Origin: Amorphochlora amoebiformis
Lineage: Eukaryota; Cercozoa; Chlorarachniophyceae
Direction of reading: 5' to 3'
Length of the DNA: 64,000 bases
NCBI GenBank assembly: GCA_054601695.1
Contig: BAAHQB010000237.1
Coordinates: 1 to 64,000, forward strand
Part shown: positions 17,310 to 43,515 of the stretch, piece by piece
Position numbering within the stretch: the stretch's first letter is position 1
Layout of the letters: every line of letters starts with the position of its first letter
Notes under the pieces: generated by a model
The model's database searches: none
The model's input: the letters and a program-made list of their open reading frames with translations, nothing else
Told to the model about the DNA's origin: nothing
Program-made: the position numbers and the translations under genes

Positions 17310-18586
17310 GATATATACGTGTATATATAATGTATATATATATATATATGTATATACATATACATACACACACACATATATATGTGTGTGTGTATGAGAG
17401 AGAGTGTGTGCGACCGTCTCTTTGCGAGCGACCGGGCAACGCACAGCTGCTGGAACAGACCTTTTGGGTTGGTAGCGATACAGGTTAGTTCTCCCTTACA
17501 TGCGAGATTCGTCAGAAAGAGATGTACCTTGGAATTCCTTCTTGACCTTTTGGTTTTCCAGCGACATGTGCTGGAGTCTCCGGATAAGCGACTGGTTTTG
17601 GAGTCGTAGAGACTCCTCGCGCGATAAGCCTGTCACCTTTGCCGACGGGGGGTGCGAGAAGGACCCATCAATGCAACCCTCACTATCCGTATCAAATCCT
17701 GGAGAAGACATCCATGATGAATTATCAACGTCATGTTGAAGCCATAATTACGGCACCTCTGTATGAAGATGAATTCTCCGAGAGCGGAAACTTGACGCTT
17801 CGCAGGCTTGCGTGGGCCTGAGGACGAGTCTATAAAACCATGTTGAGGTGAATTTTGAGATTGAGCCTAAGGCTTAGACTGAAGCTGAGTTTAGATTTAA
17901 ACTAGTACCTGGGGTTGGAGACGACGCTGATGGTACCTCTCGGGTTGAGATGCAATAGTGCTGTGCAAGTTGTAGCGGGCAATTTTCGGAGGGATAGGTT
18001 TACTATTTGACTCTGGGGCGGATTTAAAGGTTGTTTTCGGTTGAGAATAAGGAGATGGAGCCAGATGGGGTTTTAGGGCAGGAGGCAGCGGCTTGTGCAC
18101 GGTGACCCGCCGATTAGATTTCAAGTCAAACATGGAACTCGTCTGTTCAAGTCCCCGTTCTTCCGTGCTGCTCAGTGTCTCAGAAAGTAAAGTTTGAGAC
18201 CTTTCTTTCCGACTTGAACCCCGACTCCGCCTCCGGCCGCTACCTCGACCCCGAGACCTCCGACCCCGAGACCTCCGACCCCGACCCCGGTTTTGGCCGC
18301 TACCGCGACCCTTCCCATACCCCAGACTCCTTGCCCGTCTCACATTTCCAATCTCGCCCTTGCTCTTGTGGAGTACTTCTTTGCTTCTGCGGCGACAAGA
18401 TGGCCTCATTCTACTGGAAGTTGGTGGATTGCGGGCATCTGCATCAGAGATGTCGCTGCCGGAGTGCTCGTGGGAACTTCGGTTGGATCCAAACGTTTTA
18501 GACGCAGACGCGAAGGCCACTGCGGTTGCCCAGTCCATCGCCGACTTCTTCTCTCGCCTCTCCTTGTTTTTACCGTATCTTTTCAT
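15255..18586 (-). CDS. Arg/Gly-rich, coiled-coil protein
   Basis: 5' exons 18586-17909, 17817-17757 and 17698-17528 encode 303 aa. A basic N-terminus ([14 protein letters not shown]) is followed by a [17 protein letters not shown] RS/RG tract and a Ser/Pro-rich region, and the segment ends in a coiled coil ([20 protein letters not shown]). 3' exons 16178-16080, 16024-15863, 15808-15734, 15640-15503 and 15446-15255 are all in phase, encode 221 more residues of heptad-rich coiled coil ([20 protein letters not shown]) and stop at TGA 15257-15255. The join between halves crosses (TA)n; small exons near 17440 and 16780 are possible but unproven, so two genes cannot be excluded. Role is unknown; RG tract plus coiled coil suggests an RNA-associated or scaffold protein. 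Confidence 0.65.
16190..17400. repeat. (TA)n-rich intron region of the coiled-coil gene
   Basis: Mostly (TA)n with (CA)n/(TG)n patches at 16630-16735 and 17360-17400. The only non-repetitive island, 16740-16830, contains a possible 24-nt minus-strand exon (VVYCVQHK) between AAAG and GTATGT. Confidence 0.75.
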
Positions 18587-18794
18587 GGCAGATGTGACAG
18601 TGGTTTGGGTTTGTGGTTTGGCGCCATTTAGCCGTTGGTACTCGCGACTTTTTCAGATCAGACTGTTAATGCCCGGGAATACCCGCAAAAGTCTTCTGAC
18701 ATTTTCAGAACCTCTCCTGACAATTAAGACGTCCCGAAGCCTCAGAAGGTCGCTCGTGCCGCCTGAGCGTGAAGGTGGATTTATGCGGTTTCTT

Positions 18795-19565
18795 TGGGCC
18801 GTTAAGGAGGCAGGATCGCCGTTTAGAATTAAAATGGTGATGCTAAGCGCCATGGTAGGCAGCATCGTAGGCGTAATGGCAGTGGTAATGCTGGCGGGGT
18901 TGACGACAGCGAGCGGCTTCTCGCTTCCGTCAATGTTATCGGTGTTCTACCATGATCCATCCATAGGTTTAAGCCTTGGAGTGGCCAGTCGATCGGGCAT
19001 ACCGTTGGGAGATGGGCGTGCAAAGAGGACAGGTCACACGAAAACCCAAATTTCCGCGGCAGCCGATTCCGATGGAAAGCAACTATCTTGCTCTCAAACA
19101 CACACACATACACACACAAATACAAACACTAATCACAATATCAACAGCAGCACTGTACATTCTGACGTAATAATCGTCAACTTTTCAGTCATTCGAGGGA
19201 TGGTTGACACGAGATCTAGGTCACCTGCTGGGTTTGGAATCACAACAACAACCACTTCAATCACACGTGGGGATGGGCGTTCGAATGCCTTGGTCTCCTA
19301 CACTTTACCATTCCATTGTCTATCACCAGGTGGTCGCAGCCCTAGTTTGTATATTGGAGGAGAGTGTCTGTCCAAGAGTGATACTCCTAAACTGTCAGAC
19401 CGTCAACGCCGTCACATCTGTCCTTCCGCAACCCAGAACACCGACGACGGCATCCGCAAAAAACTTTCACAAGATACACAACATGAACAGGATACACAAG
19501 ATACACAACATACACAACATACACAGCACGACGACGACGACGACGGCGAATGCGTCACGGTATAA
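18795..19565 (+). CDS. Uncertain long ORF with hydrophobic N-terminus
   Basis: Part of a 401-codon open frame that starts at 18360 antisense to the first exon of the minus-strand gene; the ATG at 18795 avoids most of that overlap. A hydrophobic segment ([17 protein letters not shown]) could be a signal anchor. The C-terminal part is low complexity: a 9-bp repeat (about 19465-19530) gives TQHTQH, then a short Asp run. Another plus frame is open over 19204-19644, so the frame over the repeat is unsure. An acceptor-like TTTTCAG near 19186 suggests an intron inside. No family recognised. Confidence 0.35.
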   Translation, partial: WAVKEAGSPFRIKMVMLSAMVGSIVGVMAVVMLAGLTTASGFSLPSMLSVFYHDPSIGLSLGVASRSGIPLGDGRAKRTGHTKTQISAAADSDGKQLSCSQTHTHTHTNTNTNHNINSSTVHSDVIIVNFSVIRGMVDTRSRSPAGFGITTTTTSITRGDGRSNALVSYTLPFHCLSPGGRSPSLYIGGECLSKSDTPKLSDRQRRHICPSATQNTDDGIRKKLSQDTQHEQDTQDTQHTQHTQHDDDDDGECVTV

Positions 19566-19589
19566 ATGCAATACATCATCATATCCATC

Positions 19590-20740
<1,151 letters not shown>

Positions 20741-20759
20741 GTGAGTATATCAGGAGATC

Positions 20760-20880
20760 GAATCCGTGGAGATGTTTGAAAAGGTTTGCGAAACAAGCCC
20801 CAGACCTCAAGCCCCAAACCCCAAGCCTCAGACCCCAAGACTCTGAACCCAAGCCCAAGACCCCAAACCCCAAAATCCGG
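20760..20880. repeat. C-rich minisatellite upstream of thioredoxin exon 1
   Basis: Runs of CCCCAAACCCC, CCCCAAGCCTC and AAGACCCC in degenerate tandem form just before the coding start. Confidence 0.7.
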
Positions 20881-20912
20881 AGGCATATGATGCGATAGTC
20901 TTGAATAACTTG

Positions 20913-24336
<3,424 letters not shown>

Positions 24337-24526
24337 ATCATTTTATCAATTTACGTCAATTTACTTCAATTTCTTGGGGCCAAAACCCTGCCAATGGCGG
24401 GACTCATGGGGTTAGAGCCCACGCCAGTAGCTAGCATAAGAATACTAGCTTTCGCATGATAACGATGATTATTATATATAATTACATTAAGCCTGACAAC
24501 ATTAATGAGCTTCTAATGTGACGGTG

Positions 24527-24575
<49 letters not shown>

Positions 24576-24888
24576 AGTATATATATATATAATATATAAT
24601 CTGGATGATTTACTAGATAACTATATATATGAATACAATTTAGATAATCGATACTAGAATCAGTGCTATGTACATGAAGTTGTTCTACTATTTAAGGTTG
24701 AACACTATTAAAAACCATGATATAATTATATATATATGAGATACATATATCCATGGTATATGTATAACATAGCAGCCGTATACATGTATTGTATCACGTG
24801 TAACGTAACGTGGGCATCACGCATGGCCAACACAAACCTAAAATCTCTCAATAGGGACACTCATTTACCTTTATATATATACATGCTA

Positions 24889-24973
<85 letters not shown>

Positions 24974-25092
24974 CTTACGGTTTCTCAACTACCGGGCACG
25001 AGTCTTTTCTAGAAACCAAATCTGAAACATCTCTTAAACGGTCTACAATTGTATTCGCACTATCAGTCTATCATCGATGCCTCGATGCCACC
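24337..25092. other. Spacer between thioredoxin and the tail-anchored protein gene
   Basis: 24337-24530 is ordinary sequence with a short CAATTTAC direct repeat. 24535-24580 and 24890-24970 are (TA)n. No convincing exon is seen; the promoter and 5' UTR of the next gene should lie at the right end. Confidence 0.5.
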
Positions 25093-26995
<1,903 letters not shown>

Positions 26996-27555
26996 AATCT
27001 CTAGATGCTCGTTATGCTAATCCGGCGCCCAGTCGGATACCGTAGGCTATCGACTAGATCGATATCCGCTCAACTTGACCTTCAAGGGCCATAGTAAGTT
27101 ACATTGCGCGTACGGTTTGATTACATTTAGTATTGATCATGACATTATGATTCCGACATTCAAACGTTCCTCTATCTAGTCCATAACTGAATGAATATAT
27201 ATCTAGATATATACACTCTAGATATACACATTATATTATGATATACTCTAGTATAATATATATTCTGAATGATTATATTATTTACATATTATAGTATATA
27301 CTTGTACTGGTATTTTATTTTTTTATATATATATAAAGTTAAAACACTACTTAAAAAACTATTTCTCAGTAATTTATTGTGACACTAAAGCTACGGAGGC
27401 CGGCTGAATTCGAAGTTCCTACTAGTTGTCCGGACGTTTACGTGACCAAAGAGTGACAGATTTAAGAGTACATATGTGCGGACATGACTGGATCATGTCG
27501 GCGAAAGGATAGATATTTAAACTTCTCCACCACGGGCGCTTGGCGCTCGCCCAAA
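26996..27555. other. Convergent intergenic region
   Basis: Lies between the stops of a plus-strand and a minus-strand gene. AT-rich, with TCTAGATAT words around 27195-27230. No ORF or RNA is supported. Confidence 0.5.
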
Positions 27556-33187
<5,632 letters not shown>

Positions 33188-33359
33188 CTTTCAAACAGGA
33201 GAATACGAGAGGGAGGAAAAGTTGAGAAAACACAAATATTGTGCATTGAAACGCACCGAATACACTTACATCAAACCAGACAGAATACACGCACATCAAC
33301 ACGTACCGAAAACAAACCCTTTTCTGGATACAAACGATAGCCACAATATCTCTCTCTCT

Positions 33360-33535
33360 CTCTCAACAATATGCACAATATCTCTTTCTCTGTTTTTCCT
33401 TTTGTTTTGATCTTTTCTTTGTTTGTTGCGGGTAAAGCTTGGAAATCACGGTCCCGTCGATGTTGCCCATGAGCATCAGCGGCGAGTACGACGTAAAGCC
33501 CTTTCTTCACCAGGGCAGGTGTGTTCGGCAAATGA
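33360..33535 (-). other. Candidate upstream exon of the large minus-strand gene
   Basis: Minus-strand translation of about 33510-33430 gives a coding-like stretch (SYSPLMLMGNIDGTVISKL) after an AAAG acceptor-like site. I could not find a donor giving the phase needed by the exon at 33187, so the link is unproven. Confidence 0.3.
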
Positions 33536-33559
33536 CTTTGATGTTTATCTCTCCTAAGT

Positions 33560-33800
33560 CTCTTTCCATCAAAACCTGCCTCTCATTGCCTCTCATTCAA
33601 CCCTCTATACACTCATTTGCCTCTCAGTCTTCATAAAACCCTCTATCCTATCATTGCCTCTCATTCAACCCTCTATACACTCATTTGCCTCTCACTCCTC
33701 ATAAAACCATCTATACACTCATTTGCCTCTCAGTCTTCATAAAACCCTCTATACACTCATTTGCTCATCTCATGCAACTCTCTACCACTCCTCTCACTTT
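33560..33800. repeat. CT-rich minisatellite
   Basis: Units around ACCCTCTATACACTCATTTGCCTCTCA repeat about five times with a variant TCTTCATAAA insert. It lies in the presumed upstream region of the large minus-strand gene. Confidence 0.85.
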
Positions 33801-33829
33801 TCAAAATATGGACGGGGGTTATGCTATAC

Positions 33830-33875
33830 ATACATACATATTTATGTATGTGTATATACATGTATATATATATAT

Positions 33876-33968
<93 letters not shown>

Positions 33969-33971
33969 CAC

Positions 33972-34006
<35 letters not shown>

Positions 34007-34212
34007 GTTTACAAATATATAATATAAATATATATATATATACATCTACACCCACACACACGTACATATAATATACATGTTATATTTACCCTCTCCCCAT
34101 GAGTCTCCCTCGGCTATCACCCCCCCCTCTATCCCCTCTACAAATCCCATGGAACCCTCTTAGCCTACACGAACAAAGTCGAAACTCAATCTGTGTCCCT
34201 CCCCTTCTCGTG
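33830..34212. repeat. (TA)n followed by gene-free sequence
   Basis: (TA)n spans about 33830-34075. 34080-34212 is C/T-rich and would be downstream of the TGA of the minus-strand exon at 34213. Confidence 0.85.
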
Positions 34213-34446
34213 TCACTTGTCATCCTTCCCTTCTTTCTCGGTCTCGCTTGTCTCGCTTCCTAGCTTATTCTCCTCTATTTGTTCCAACCCTTCCTCTCCT
34301 TCTCGTTTCCTAGCTAACTCTTTCTCTATCCCAGTAAGTATGTAGTGGTCAAGTTGTGAAGCGATGTGTGTGAGTGCATATACGTGTGTATTGTTTGATT
34401 GCTTGTTTGTGTGTGTGTGTTTGGCTGGTGCATTGGAACTCATCAA
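34213..34446 (-). CDS. Terminal exon of a minus-strand gene, charged C-terminus
   Basis: The minus-strand frame encodes [20 protein letters not shown] followed by a Glu/Lys-rich tail and stops at TGA 34215-34213. The frame is also open upstream to about 34500 ([14 protein letters not shown]), so the true exon is probably longer than the ATG at 34446 implies. Charge pattern and helix propensity look like a real C-terminus, but no family was recognised. Upstream exons would lie beyond the (TA)n block at 34500-35170. Confidence 0.45.
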   Translation of the reverse strand: MMSSNAPAKHTHTNKQSNNTHVYALTHIASQLDHYILTGIEKELARKREGEEGLEQIEENKLGSETSETEKEGKDDK

Positions 34447-34499
34447 GGCCGGTGTACAATCACAGATTCTCCAAGGTTCATTGTTATTTAATACGTCAA

Positions 34500-35315
<816 letters not shown>

Positions 35316-35318
35316 ATA

Positions 35319-35382
<64 letters not shown>

Positions 35383-35394
35383 CATATATATATG

Positions 35395-35430
<36 letters not shown>

Positions 35431-35499
35431 TTATACATATATATATATGTATATATTTCGAGAATTCCCTGGTATAAAACAAGCAAACTAACTATTCAG

Positions 35500-35805
35500 T
35501 GGACAGTCTACTGGGGAAGCGCCGCCGATTTCGCACTTAGTGATTCGTCTGGTGCTATACAAAACCCTCCTACGAAACATCCCACCCGATCTGCGAGTGA
35601 AGACACAAGCCAACATGAACATCGAAACGACGATGGACTGACAGATCGAGATCGAGGTCGAGATCGAGATCGAGATCGAGATCGAGATCGAGATCGAGAT
35701 CGAGATGGAGATCGAGATCGAGATCGAGATGAAAACCGAAGTCAACGTACCAAACCCGAAACAACGGGCTCCATCTGGTATCGAAACGACATACCAACAC
35801 AGTAA
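35500..35805 (+). CDS. Terminal exon encoding an Arg-Asp repeat protein tail
   Basis: After an acceptor (CTATTCAG) the frame is open for 101 codons to TAA. It encodes WTVYWGSAADFALSDSSGA, a polar Ser/Thr/His region, then an RD dipeptide run translated from (GATCGA)n at 35643-35732, and ends in WYRNDIPTQ. RD-repeat tails occur in splicing and RNA-associated proteins, but composition alone does not assign a function. The upstream exon was not identified. The antisense frame would be a poly-Ser-Ile run and is not believed. Confidence 0.5.
   Translation, partial: WTVYWGSAADFALSDSSGAIQNPPTKHPTRSASEDTSQHEHRNDDGLTDRDRGRDRDRDRDRDRDRDRDGDRDRDRDENRSQRTKPETTGSIWYRNDIPTQ
35643..35732. repeat. (GATCGA)n hexanucleotide repeat in coding sequence
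   Basis: About fifteen GATCGA units with two single-base changes, in frame, giving alternating Arg and Asp. Confidence 0.93.
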
Positions 35806-36286
35806 ACGTTAAGCGGTAAACTTAGAAGCTAGATAGGTTTGTTTCACGAGGGTCCGGTAAGGGACATAAGTTGGACCATTTTAATGGACTCAACGGATGG
35901 GATATGAGGCGGTATTTGGGATATATTGGACTTTGTGTTGAATAATTCAACTAAATCGTCGAAATTCAAGGTGTAAGCGAACAGTCGGGTAAGGTACAGG
36001 GGTGGGGCCAAGATTAGGGTTCAAGGTTCAAGTTAAGAGTTTAGATTTTTCAAGCCTTAAGAATGTTTTAGCTTGACTATCACGTGCAGCGTGGTCTACT
36101 AGTCAGGCCTACGCTAAAGCAAGTAGTAGGGGTAAGGTTGAGGGCAGGCCTGAGTCTAACACACTCTGACGTCCCATAGGATCATTTCTCCTCACGGGAT
36201 CGGGGGGCATCCGGTCATTGTCAACCAGACCGATGCAATACATCCGGTATATATAAATATATATATATATATTATATATATGTATG

Positions 36287-36322
<36 letters not shown>

Positions 36323-36448
36323 CATGTATATATCTACGCATCTTAAGTTACAACAATGTATGCAAGAGTTATGAACACAATTACATTGTATACATATATA
36401 CATACACAAACAAATATAACTAATTAATATATACATCTATATATACAT

Positions 36449-36530
<82 letters not shown>

Positions 36531-36554
36531 ACACCAGTAATAAGTAGGGTTTTG
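35806..36554. other. Spacer before the RRM-protein gene
   Basis: 35806-36240 is ordinary sequence with loose TTAGGGTTCAAGGTT-like words near 36015. 36250-36325 and 36465-36525 are (TA)n. No ORF is supported; the promoter of the RRM gene should be here. Confidence 0.5.
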
Positions 36555-37400
36555 ATGCAAATGATAATGAGTTTTCTTCGGAATCTGTTGTGTTCAAGGG
36601 GGGAGCAAGTAAATGGACCCTGATTGAGGTAGGCAACGAAAGCGTAGCGAGGAGAACCAACATCCGGTAGGCAATAATATCAAAGTCTAACAATCTATGT
36701 ATCGTAGTCGTCGGAATGCATCTTTGATCATGATATGGTGATAAATTGAACAGCTTGTTCAAGGTGGACATAAAAGCGCGCGATTTTGAAAACAAGCAGA
36801 ACAAGCAGAACAAGCAGAACAAGCAGAACAAGCCGAACAAGCAGAACAAACTAGGCAAAAATCGTAAGCCGAAGCCCAGAGGCAAGCGGCATGCCACGAA
36901 GACTAACAACCAACTGCCAAAATCTATCGCCAAACCCATACCAGAGTCCGACGACCCTTCATCTTTGAAAAGAAGCAAGAGTGGGGCTGTCTACGCTACC
37001 CCCGACGAGATTGTCGCTGCCCTTTCGCCCCTCTCGCCGAACACCCCCTCCGGACCTTTCCAGCACTCCCCAGATAGCGTGTCATCGCCGTTGTCCTGTG
37101 CGTCGTCGGAAATGTCTCTTGGCGGACCCGGGGACACTCCACCTCCTTCGCTGCGCCTTCGAGGCGGTTTTCTCAACAAACGACCGAACCGACGAAAGTG
37201 GCAAGGGGAGGAGGAACCTCGGCCTCAGTCTCAGCCTCAGTCTCAGTGTCAGCCTCAGTCTCAGTCTCAGTCTCAGTCTCAGCCTCACTCTCAGTCTCCG
37301 CCTTCATCTCCATTCACACGACCCAAACGATCGACAAGGCATGTGTTATGTACATAAAAATATATACATACATATTTATCTATTTTACATATATATATAT

Positions 37401-37432
<32 letters not shown>

Positions 37433-37497
37433 CATATATACATACACACACACACATATATATATACATAAATAAATATTTACACATATATATATAT

Positions 37498-37570
<73 letters not shown>

Positions 37571-38584
37571 GTATATATAATATATATATATATATATACA
37601 TGTTGTACACACATATTCATGCATACACACGTATGTTGATGGTCGCATTTATCCTTTGCATTCATAAACGCGACCATTGTCCGCACATGGTTTAGAACAA
37701 GCTTTACTAGGATTATAACGGTTTAGAACAAGCTTTACTAGGATTATAACGGTTTCATGCGCACCGTGGTTCTACATGTTGACTTATTTGCAGATCCGTG
37801 CGTATATTCCTCTTCACTGGCATCAACTCATATGCTTAAATACCTTTTTTTTTGCTGATATCAGATTATCTGGTTATGTATTCGTGTTAGGCGATGGGAT
37901 GGGCGACTTAGGGCAGTGGTTAATAAAACAGACTACTTGGACGACTCAGACGACTCAGACAAGTCAGAGTCATCATATGATGACTTAGGTATGTCTGTCT
38001 GTACTTATTGGAGAGATTATCATAAAGATGTATGTAAGCCTTGGGGAATGTTAGGTGGTTTTGTAAGCCCTGGCTAAGGTTAAGTACGCATGAAGCCCTT
38101 GCAAAGGTTAGTTTCGCATGTAAGCCCTTGCCAAGGTTAGGTTCGCATGTAAGCCCTTGCCAAGGTTAGGTTCGCATGTAAGCCCTTGCCAAGGTTAGGT
38201 TCGCAAGTAAGCCCTTGCCAAGGTTAGGTACGCGTGTAAGCCCTTGCCAAGATTAGGTTCGCCCTTGCCAAGTTTAGGTTCGCATGTAAGCCCTTGCCAA
38301 GGTTAGGTTCGCAAGTAAGCCCTTGCCAAGGTTAGGTACGCGTGTAAGCCCTTGCCAAGATTAGGTTCGCATGTAAGCCCTTGCTAAGGTTAAGTACGCA
38401 TGAAGCCCTTGCAAAGGTTGGTTTCGCATGTAAGCTCTTGCCAAGGTTAGGTTCGCATGTAAGCTCTTGCCAAGGTTAGGTTCGCATGTAAGCTCTTGCC
38501 AAGGTTAGGTACGCTTGTAAGCCCTTGGCCTTCGAAAAGGGAACCTTCTTTATATGTCATACATGAAAACATATACGTATACAT

Positions 38585-38628
<44 letters not shown>

Positions 38629-38701
38629 GTACATACATACATATGTATACGTGAATATATATAAAAATATATATATGTGTATATGTGTATATATACATAT
38701 A

Positions 38702-38737
<36 letters not shown>

Positions 38738-39057
38738 TTATCTAATATATCCGTAAATAACACACATAGATAATCAGTTCTAATTCCACATATCTAGACG
38801 AGGAGTACGTGCCAAAGGGCGTAACGATAACAACCGCTCTCAAGATCAAAACAAGAAAACCAAGCACGACAAACAAGCCGAACAAGACGAACAAGATACA
38901 CAACACAGACAAGAAAATCAAGTCCTCGTCGAACTCTATCAACAAGAGACGTAGGACAACCAGGTATATCATCAAACGCAAACAACAACACCCCAAAACC
39001 ACATTCGAAGAGCTCTCTTCACATACGTATATACACACAATATATGTATATTATATG

Positions 39058-39095
<38 letters not shown>

Positions 39096-39615
39096 TAAAT
39101 ATATATATATATATATCCTTATTGATATAAACCTAAATGTAATCGTTTTTGTGAAAATGGCCAACAGGAGCAGCAGCAGCAAGAACAAGTCAACCAACAT
39201 CATCAACAACAACAACAACAACCCAAACACCAACACCACCATTCACCCAAACACCACCAACAACAAAAAAAACCCGAACACCAACGACAACGATCGGACG
39301 AACACTGTCAAAACCAACAGCCGTCCTCAAACTACCCAAAACAAACCAAATCCAAACTCTGCCGATTCACAGACTCAGAGCCAGAGGCAGAGCCAGAGGC
39401 AGAGCCAGAACCAGATTGAGCGGCAGAGGCAGAACCAGATTGAGCGGCAGAGGCAGAACCAGATTGAGAGGCAGAGGCAGGACAAAAGTGCGGGCGAAGG
39501 GCAGAGCGATAGGCAAAGCGTGCTTACAAAAATCGCTGGATGGTGGAAAGTCAGGTCGAACGATATCCAATGTTTTTTGCGTATATTTATATATATATAT
39601 ATATGTGTGTGTGTG

Positions 39616-39670
<55 letters not shown>

Positions 39671-39685
39671 TATGTACACACACAC

Positions 39686-39720
<35 letters not shown>

Positions 39721-39821
39721 CACAAACAGTTATTATCTATACATAATAGTGTATATGTATACGTATTTATGAATGCGACTATGTATATCCAACATAATAA
39801 TTATACACACACATATGTATT

Positions 39822-39861
<40 letters not shown>

Positions 39862-39960
39862 TGTGTATATATATATATATATGTGTGTGTGTATGATAGT
39901 GTTTATGAGGTTTTCTCCGTATTTCTTTTGTGCTAATACGCTGTGCTTATTATTCATACA

Positions 39961-40007
<47 letters not shown>

Positions 40008-41153
40008 ATAAAATATTGATATAGTTAGGGTTAATGTTGGGGTTAGAGTTAGGGGCATGGTTTTAATGTTAGGTTAGGTTTAGAGTTCAGTACAGGCTTC
40101 ATCTCAGCTTAGGGTTAGGGTTAGGATTAGGGTTAGGGTTAGGGTTAGGATTAGGGTTAGGGTTAGGGTTAGAAGTTGGGTTAAGGTTAGGGTTAGGATT
40201 AGGGAGTTGGGTTAGGGTTAGGGCAAGGGTTAGGGTGTGATCTATATTATAAATATATGTATATATTCATTTACATATATATAGAAAGGGTTAGGGTTAG
40301 GAGCTGATTTTATTAGCATATGTATAACTTCATATCTACATATATCTATATATATATATTATTTTATATATATATATATACATATATATATACACATATA
40401 TATATATATATATGCTTAAATGACGACATAAGTGTCGTGTATAGGGTACGTAGTACAAAAACAAGCGCGAAACCACACTTATTTGAAATAAGAGGCTGCA
40501 ACAACATATATCTATACATGTATACCATTTATATGCATGTATTCTATGTATATATATTGGATATATTATATATATATATATACATAAGTATACAATTCAA
40601 TATAAATATATATGTATACATCTATGAATGTATATTTCTTATATATTTATATATATATATATATATATAGATATGATAACGGCTTCACAGCTTTCTACGC
40701 TATTGACCCCAACGGAACCGTAATACAAACACCAAACACAACAATTAACCCAAACCCAAACCCAAACCCAAACCCAAACCCAAACCCAAACCCAACCCAA
40801 ACCAAAACCAATCTCGGACCCATCTCAATAACCCCCGGGTCTGGAATACGCTCGGGTTAGGTCTAAATCTGACTTAACTGGGTCGGGTTTATGGTTGGCA
40901 AATCGCGGGGGGATGTGTGAGATAGGAAGCAGTGTAATGAGTGCATTGGATTGGGTTATTATATGTGTTTGTGTGTTGGTCAAGGTTCAGCTCATGTCGC
41001 GCTCTAAGCATGGAAGGATAGGCGCACACAAGTATGCTGCCTACTACTCACATACTCTTTTATACTCCATCACACGTGTATCACACGTGTGGATGTCTAC
41101 GCTACTATATATGCTTGCTGTGTATCATCAATGTGCTCTATATAATATATATA

Positions 41154-41205
<52 letters not shown>

Positions 41206-41552
41206 CATTTATATATATGAGTTGGGGAAGCGAAGGTTTGATTCGGGTTGTAAGCCGCAAGAAGATTAGCATCCATCCGAAGGCCACAAATATCAATTCA
41301 AAGTATAATTCAATCCAAAAATACATATGTGTAACTCAAATCCAAAATACATATGTATAACTCAAATCCAAAATACATATGTATGACTCAAATACAACAT
41401 ACATATGTAAAACTCAAATCTACATGTGTACTAAATACAAATCTAACCATATGCATCATATATATGACACTCTTATATATAAATATATATAAATATATAT
41501 ATATATGTTAATGTATATATATGTATATATAAATATACATAACATATATTTA

Positions 41553-41599
<47 letters not shown>

Positions 41600-41652
41600 G
41601 TAATATAAAATATACTTAGATTTCTATATTTATGCGTATATAAATGTACATA

Positions 41653-41707
<55 letters not shown>

Positions 41708-41765
41708 TATGTGTATATATGTATATATACATATGCATATATGTGTATATACACATTGTTACATA

Positions 41766-41842
<77 letters not shown>

Positions 41843-41980
41843 AACATATTTCCAAATATGTGCATGTCTGTGTTTGTGCACACAAGTATATGTATACACA
41901 CGCAAAATAGACATATGACATATATATATATATAAATGAGTGTACATTCATATGTGTGTATGTGTACACATATTTGCATG

Positions 41981-42030
<50 letters not shown>

Positions 42031-42091
42031 AGGAATGGATGATTCAGTCTAATATCAATGGAAGGGTAAAGGCAAACACTTAACCATTATC

Positions 42092-42184
<93 letters not shown>

Positions 42185-42344
42185 TGCAGATACATATACA
42201 CAGTGTGACATATAGTTATATGGTATGAATTATATAGTTATATGGTATGAATTATATTTGTGTTCCAGATTGAAAGAATAAAGATCAAACACCAAAATCA
42301 ACACTACACAGTTTTAGGTGCATAACATAATGTATGTATTCATA

Positions 42345-42398
<54 letters not shown>

Positions 42399-42428
42399 GT
42401 GTGTATGTATATATGTATACATTTATAC

Positions 42429-42483
<55 letters not shown>

Positions 42484-42485
42484 TA

Positions 42486-42541
<56 letters not shown>

Positions 42542-42579
42542 ATGTATCTTTCTATACATAGATTTATACATATATTGTA

Positions 42580-42618
<39 letters not shown>

Positions 42619-42624
42619 TATTTT

Positions 42625-42691
<67 letters not shown>

Positions 42692-43482
42692 TATATATAT
42701 GTATATATAATACTAGATATATGTTCAAAAATTGATAAGTTTAAAATGGTTCCAGTGATGATTTATCATCTATAATAAATGCAGGAACCGCAACATTCGA
42801 CTCCCCCCTCTTACCATCCCATAACCTCCGCCCCAAACAACACACACCAATCCAAACCCAAGCCCTGAATGAAACCAAATCAGCAACACCTATCTCCCAC
42901 TCGCCCCACAGGCGAAAATCAACCCCAGATTCCCCAGGACCACACTTTCCGCCCAGATGCAACTACGCCTCGGAATCCCGGTACTCTCCGGAACCCAAGC
43001 ATTGTCCCAAATCCAACTCATTTTCGGAATTCACGTATTGTTTTTCGGAATCCAGGTATTGTGTTTCGGAATCCAGGTCGAGCGGCTTGTTAGGCGTGAG
43101 ACCCTTGGAGGCTTCGGGGCCCTTGGATCCCACGGGAAGCTCAGGATCCACGGAGAACGAACGCGTGTTTGAGGCCGAAGGCCATCATATTTGCGATTAT
43201 CCGAGGGTAGGATATGCGCTGATATCTACGCTTTTGTGTACATTGTCAATGATTTTGTCAATGCTTTACTGTATGTATACACAGATATATATATATGCAG
43301 ATATATACATACATATGAATATATATATATATATATATAGAGAAGTTTCTATGATAATGATTTTGAGCAAGCATATAAGGGCATGTGATGTATGCACATG
43401 GATTATTATAGGGTATGAGGTCGAAATATATATATGTGCATGTAATGTACGTACATGTATTATTAGAGGGAATGGGGTGGAA

Positions 43483-43515
<33 letters not shown>

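Noticed and set aside
35488-35745. Minus-strand poly Ser-Ile ORF
   Set aside because: Antisense of the in-frame (GATCGA)n; the plus frame has a splice acceptor and normal flanking sequence.
36424-36978. 184-codon minus-strand ORF with a [10 protein letters not shown] run
   Set aside because: Antisense of the Asn-Lys-Gln repeat exon of the RRM gene plus (TA)n.
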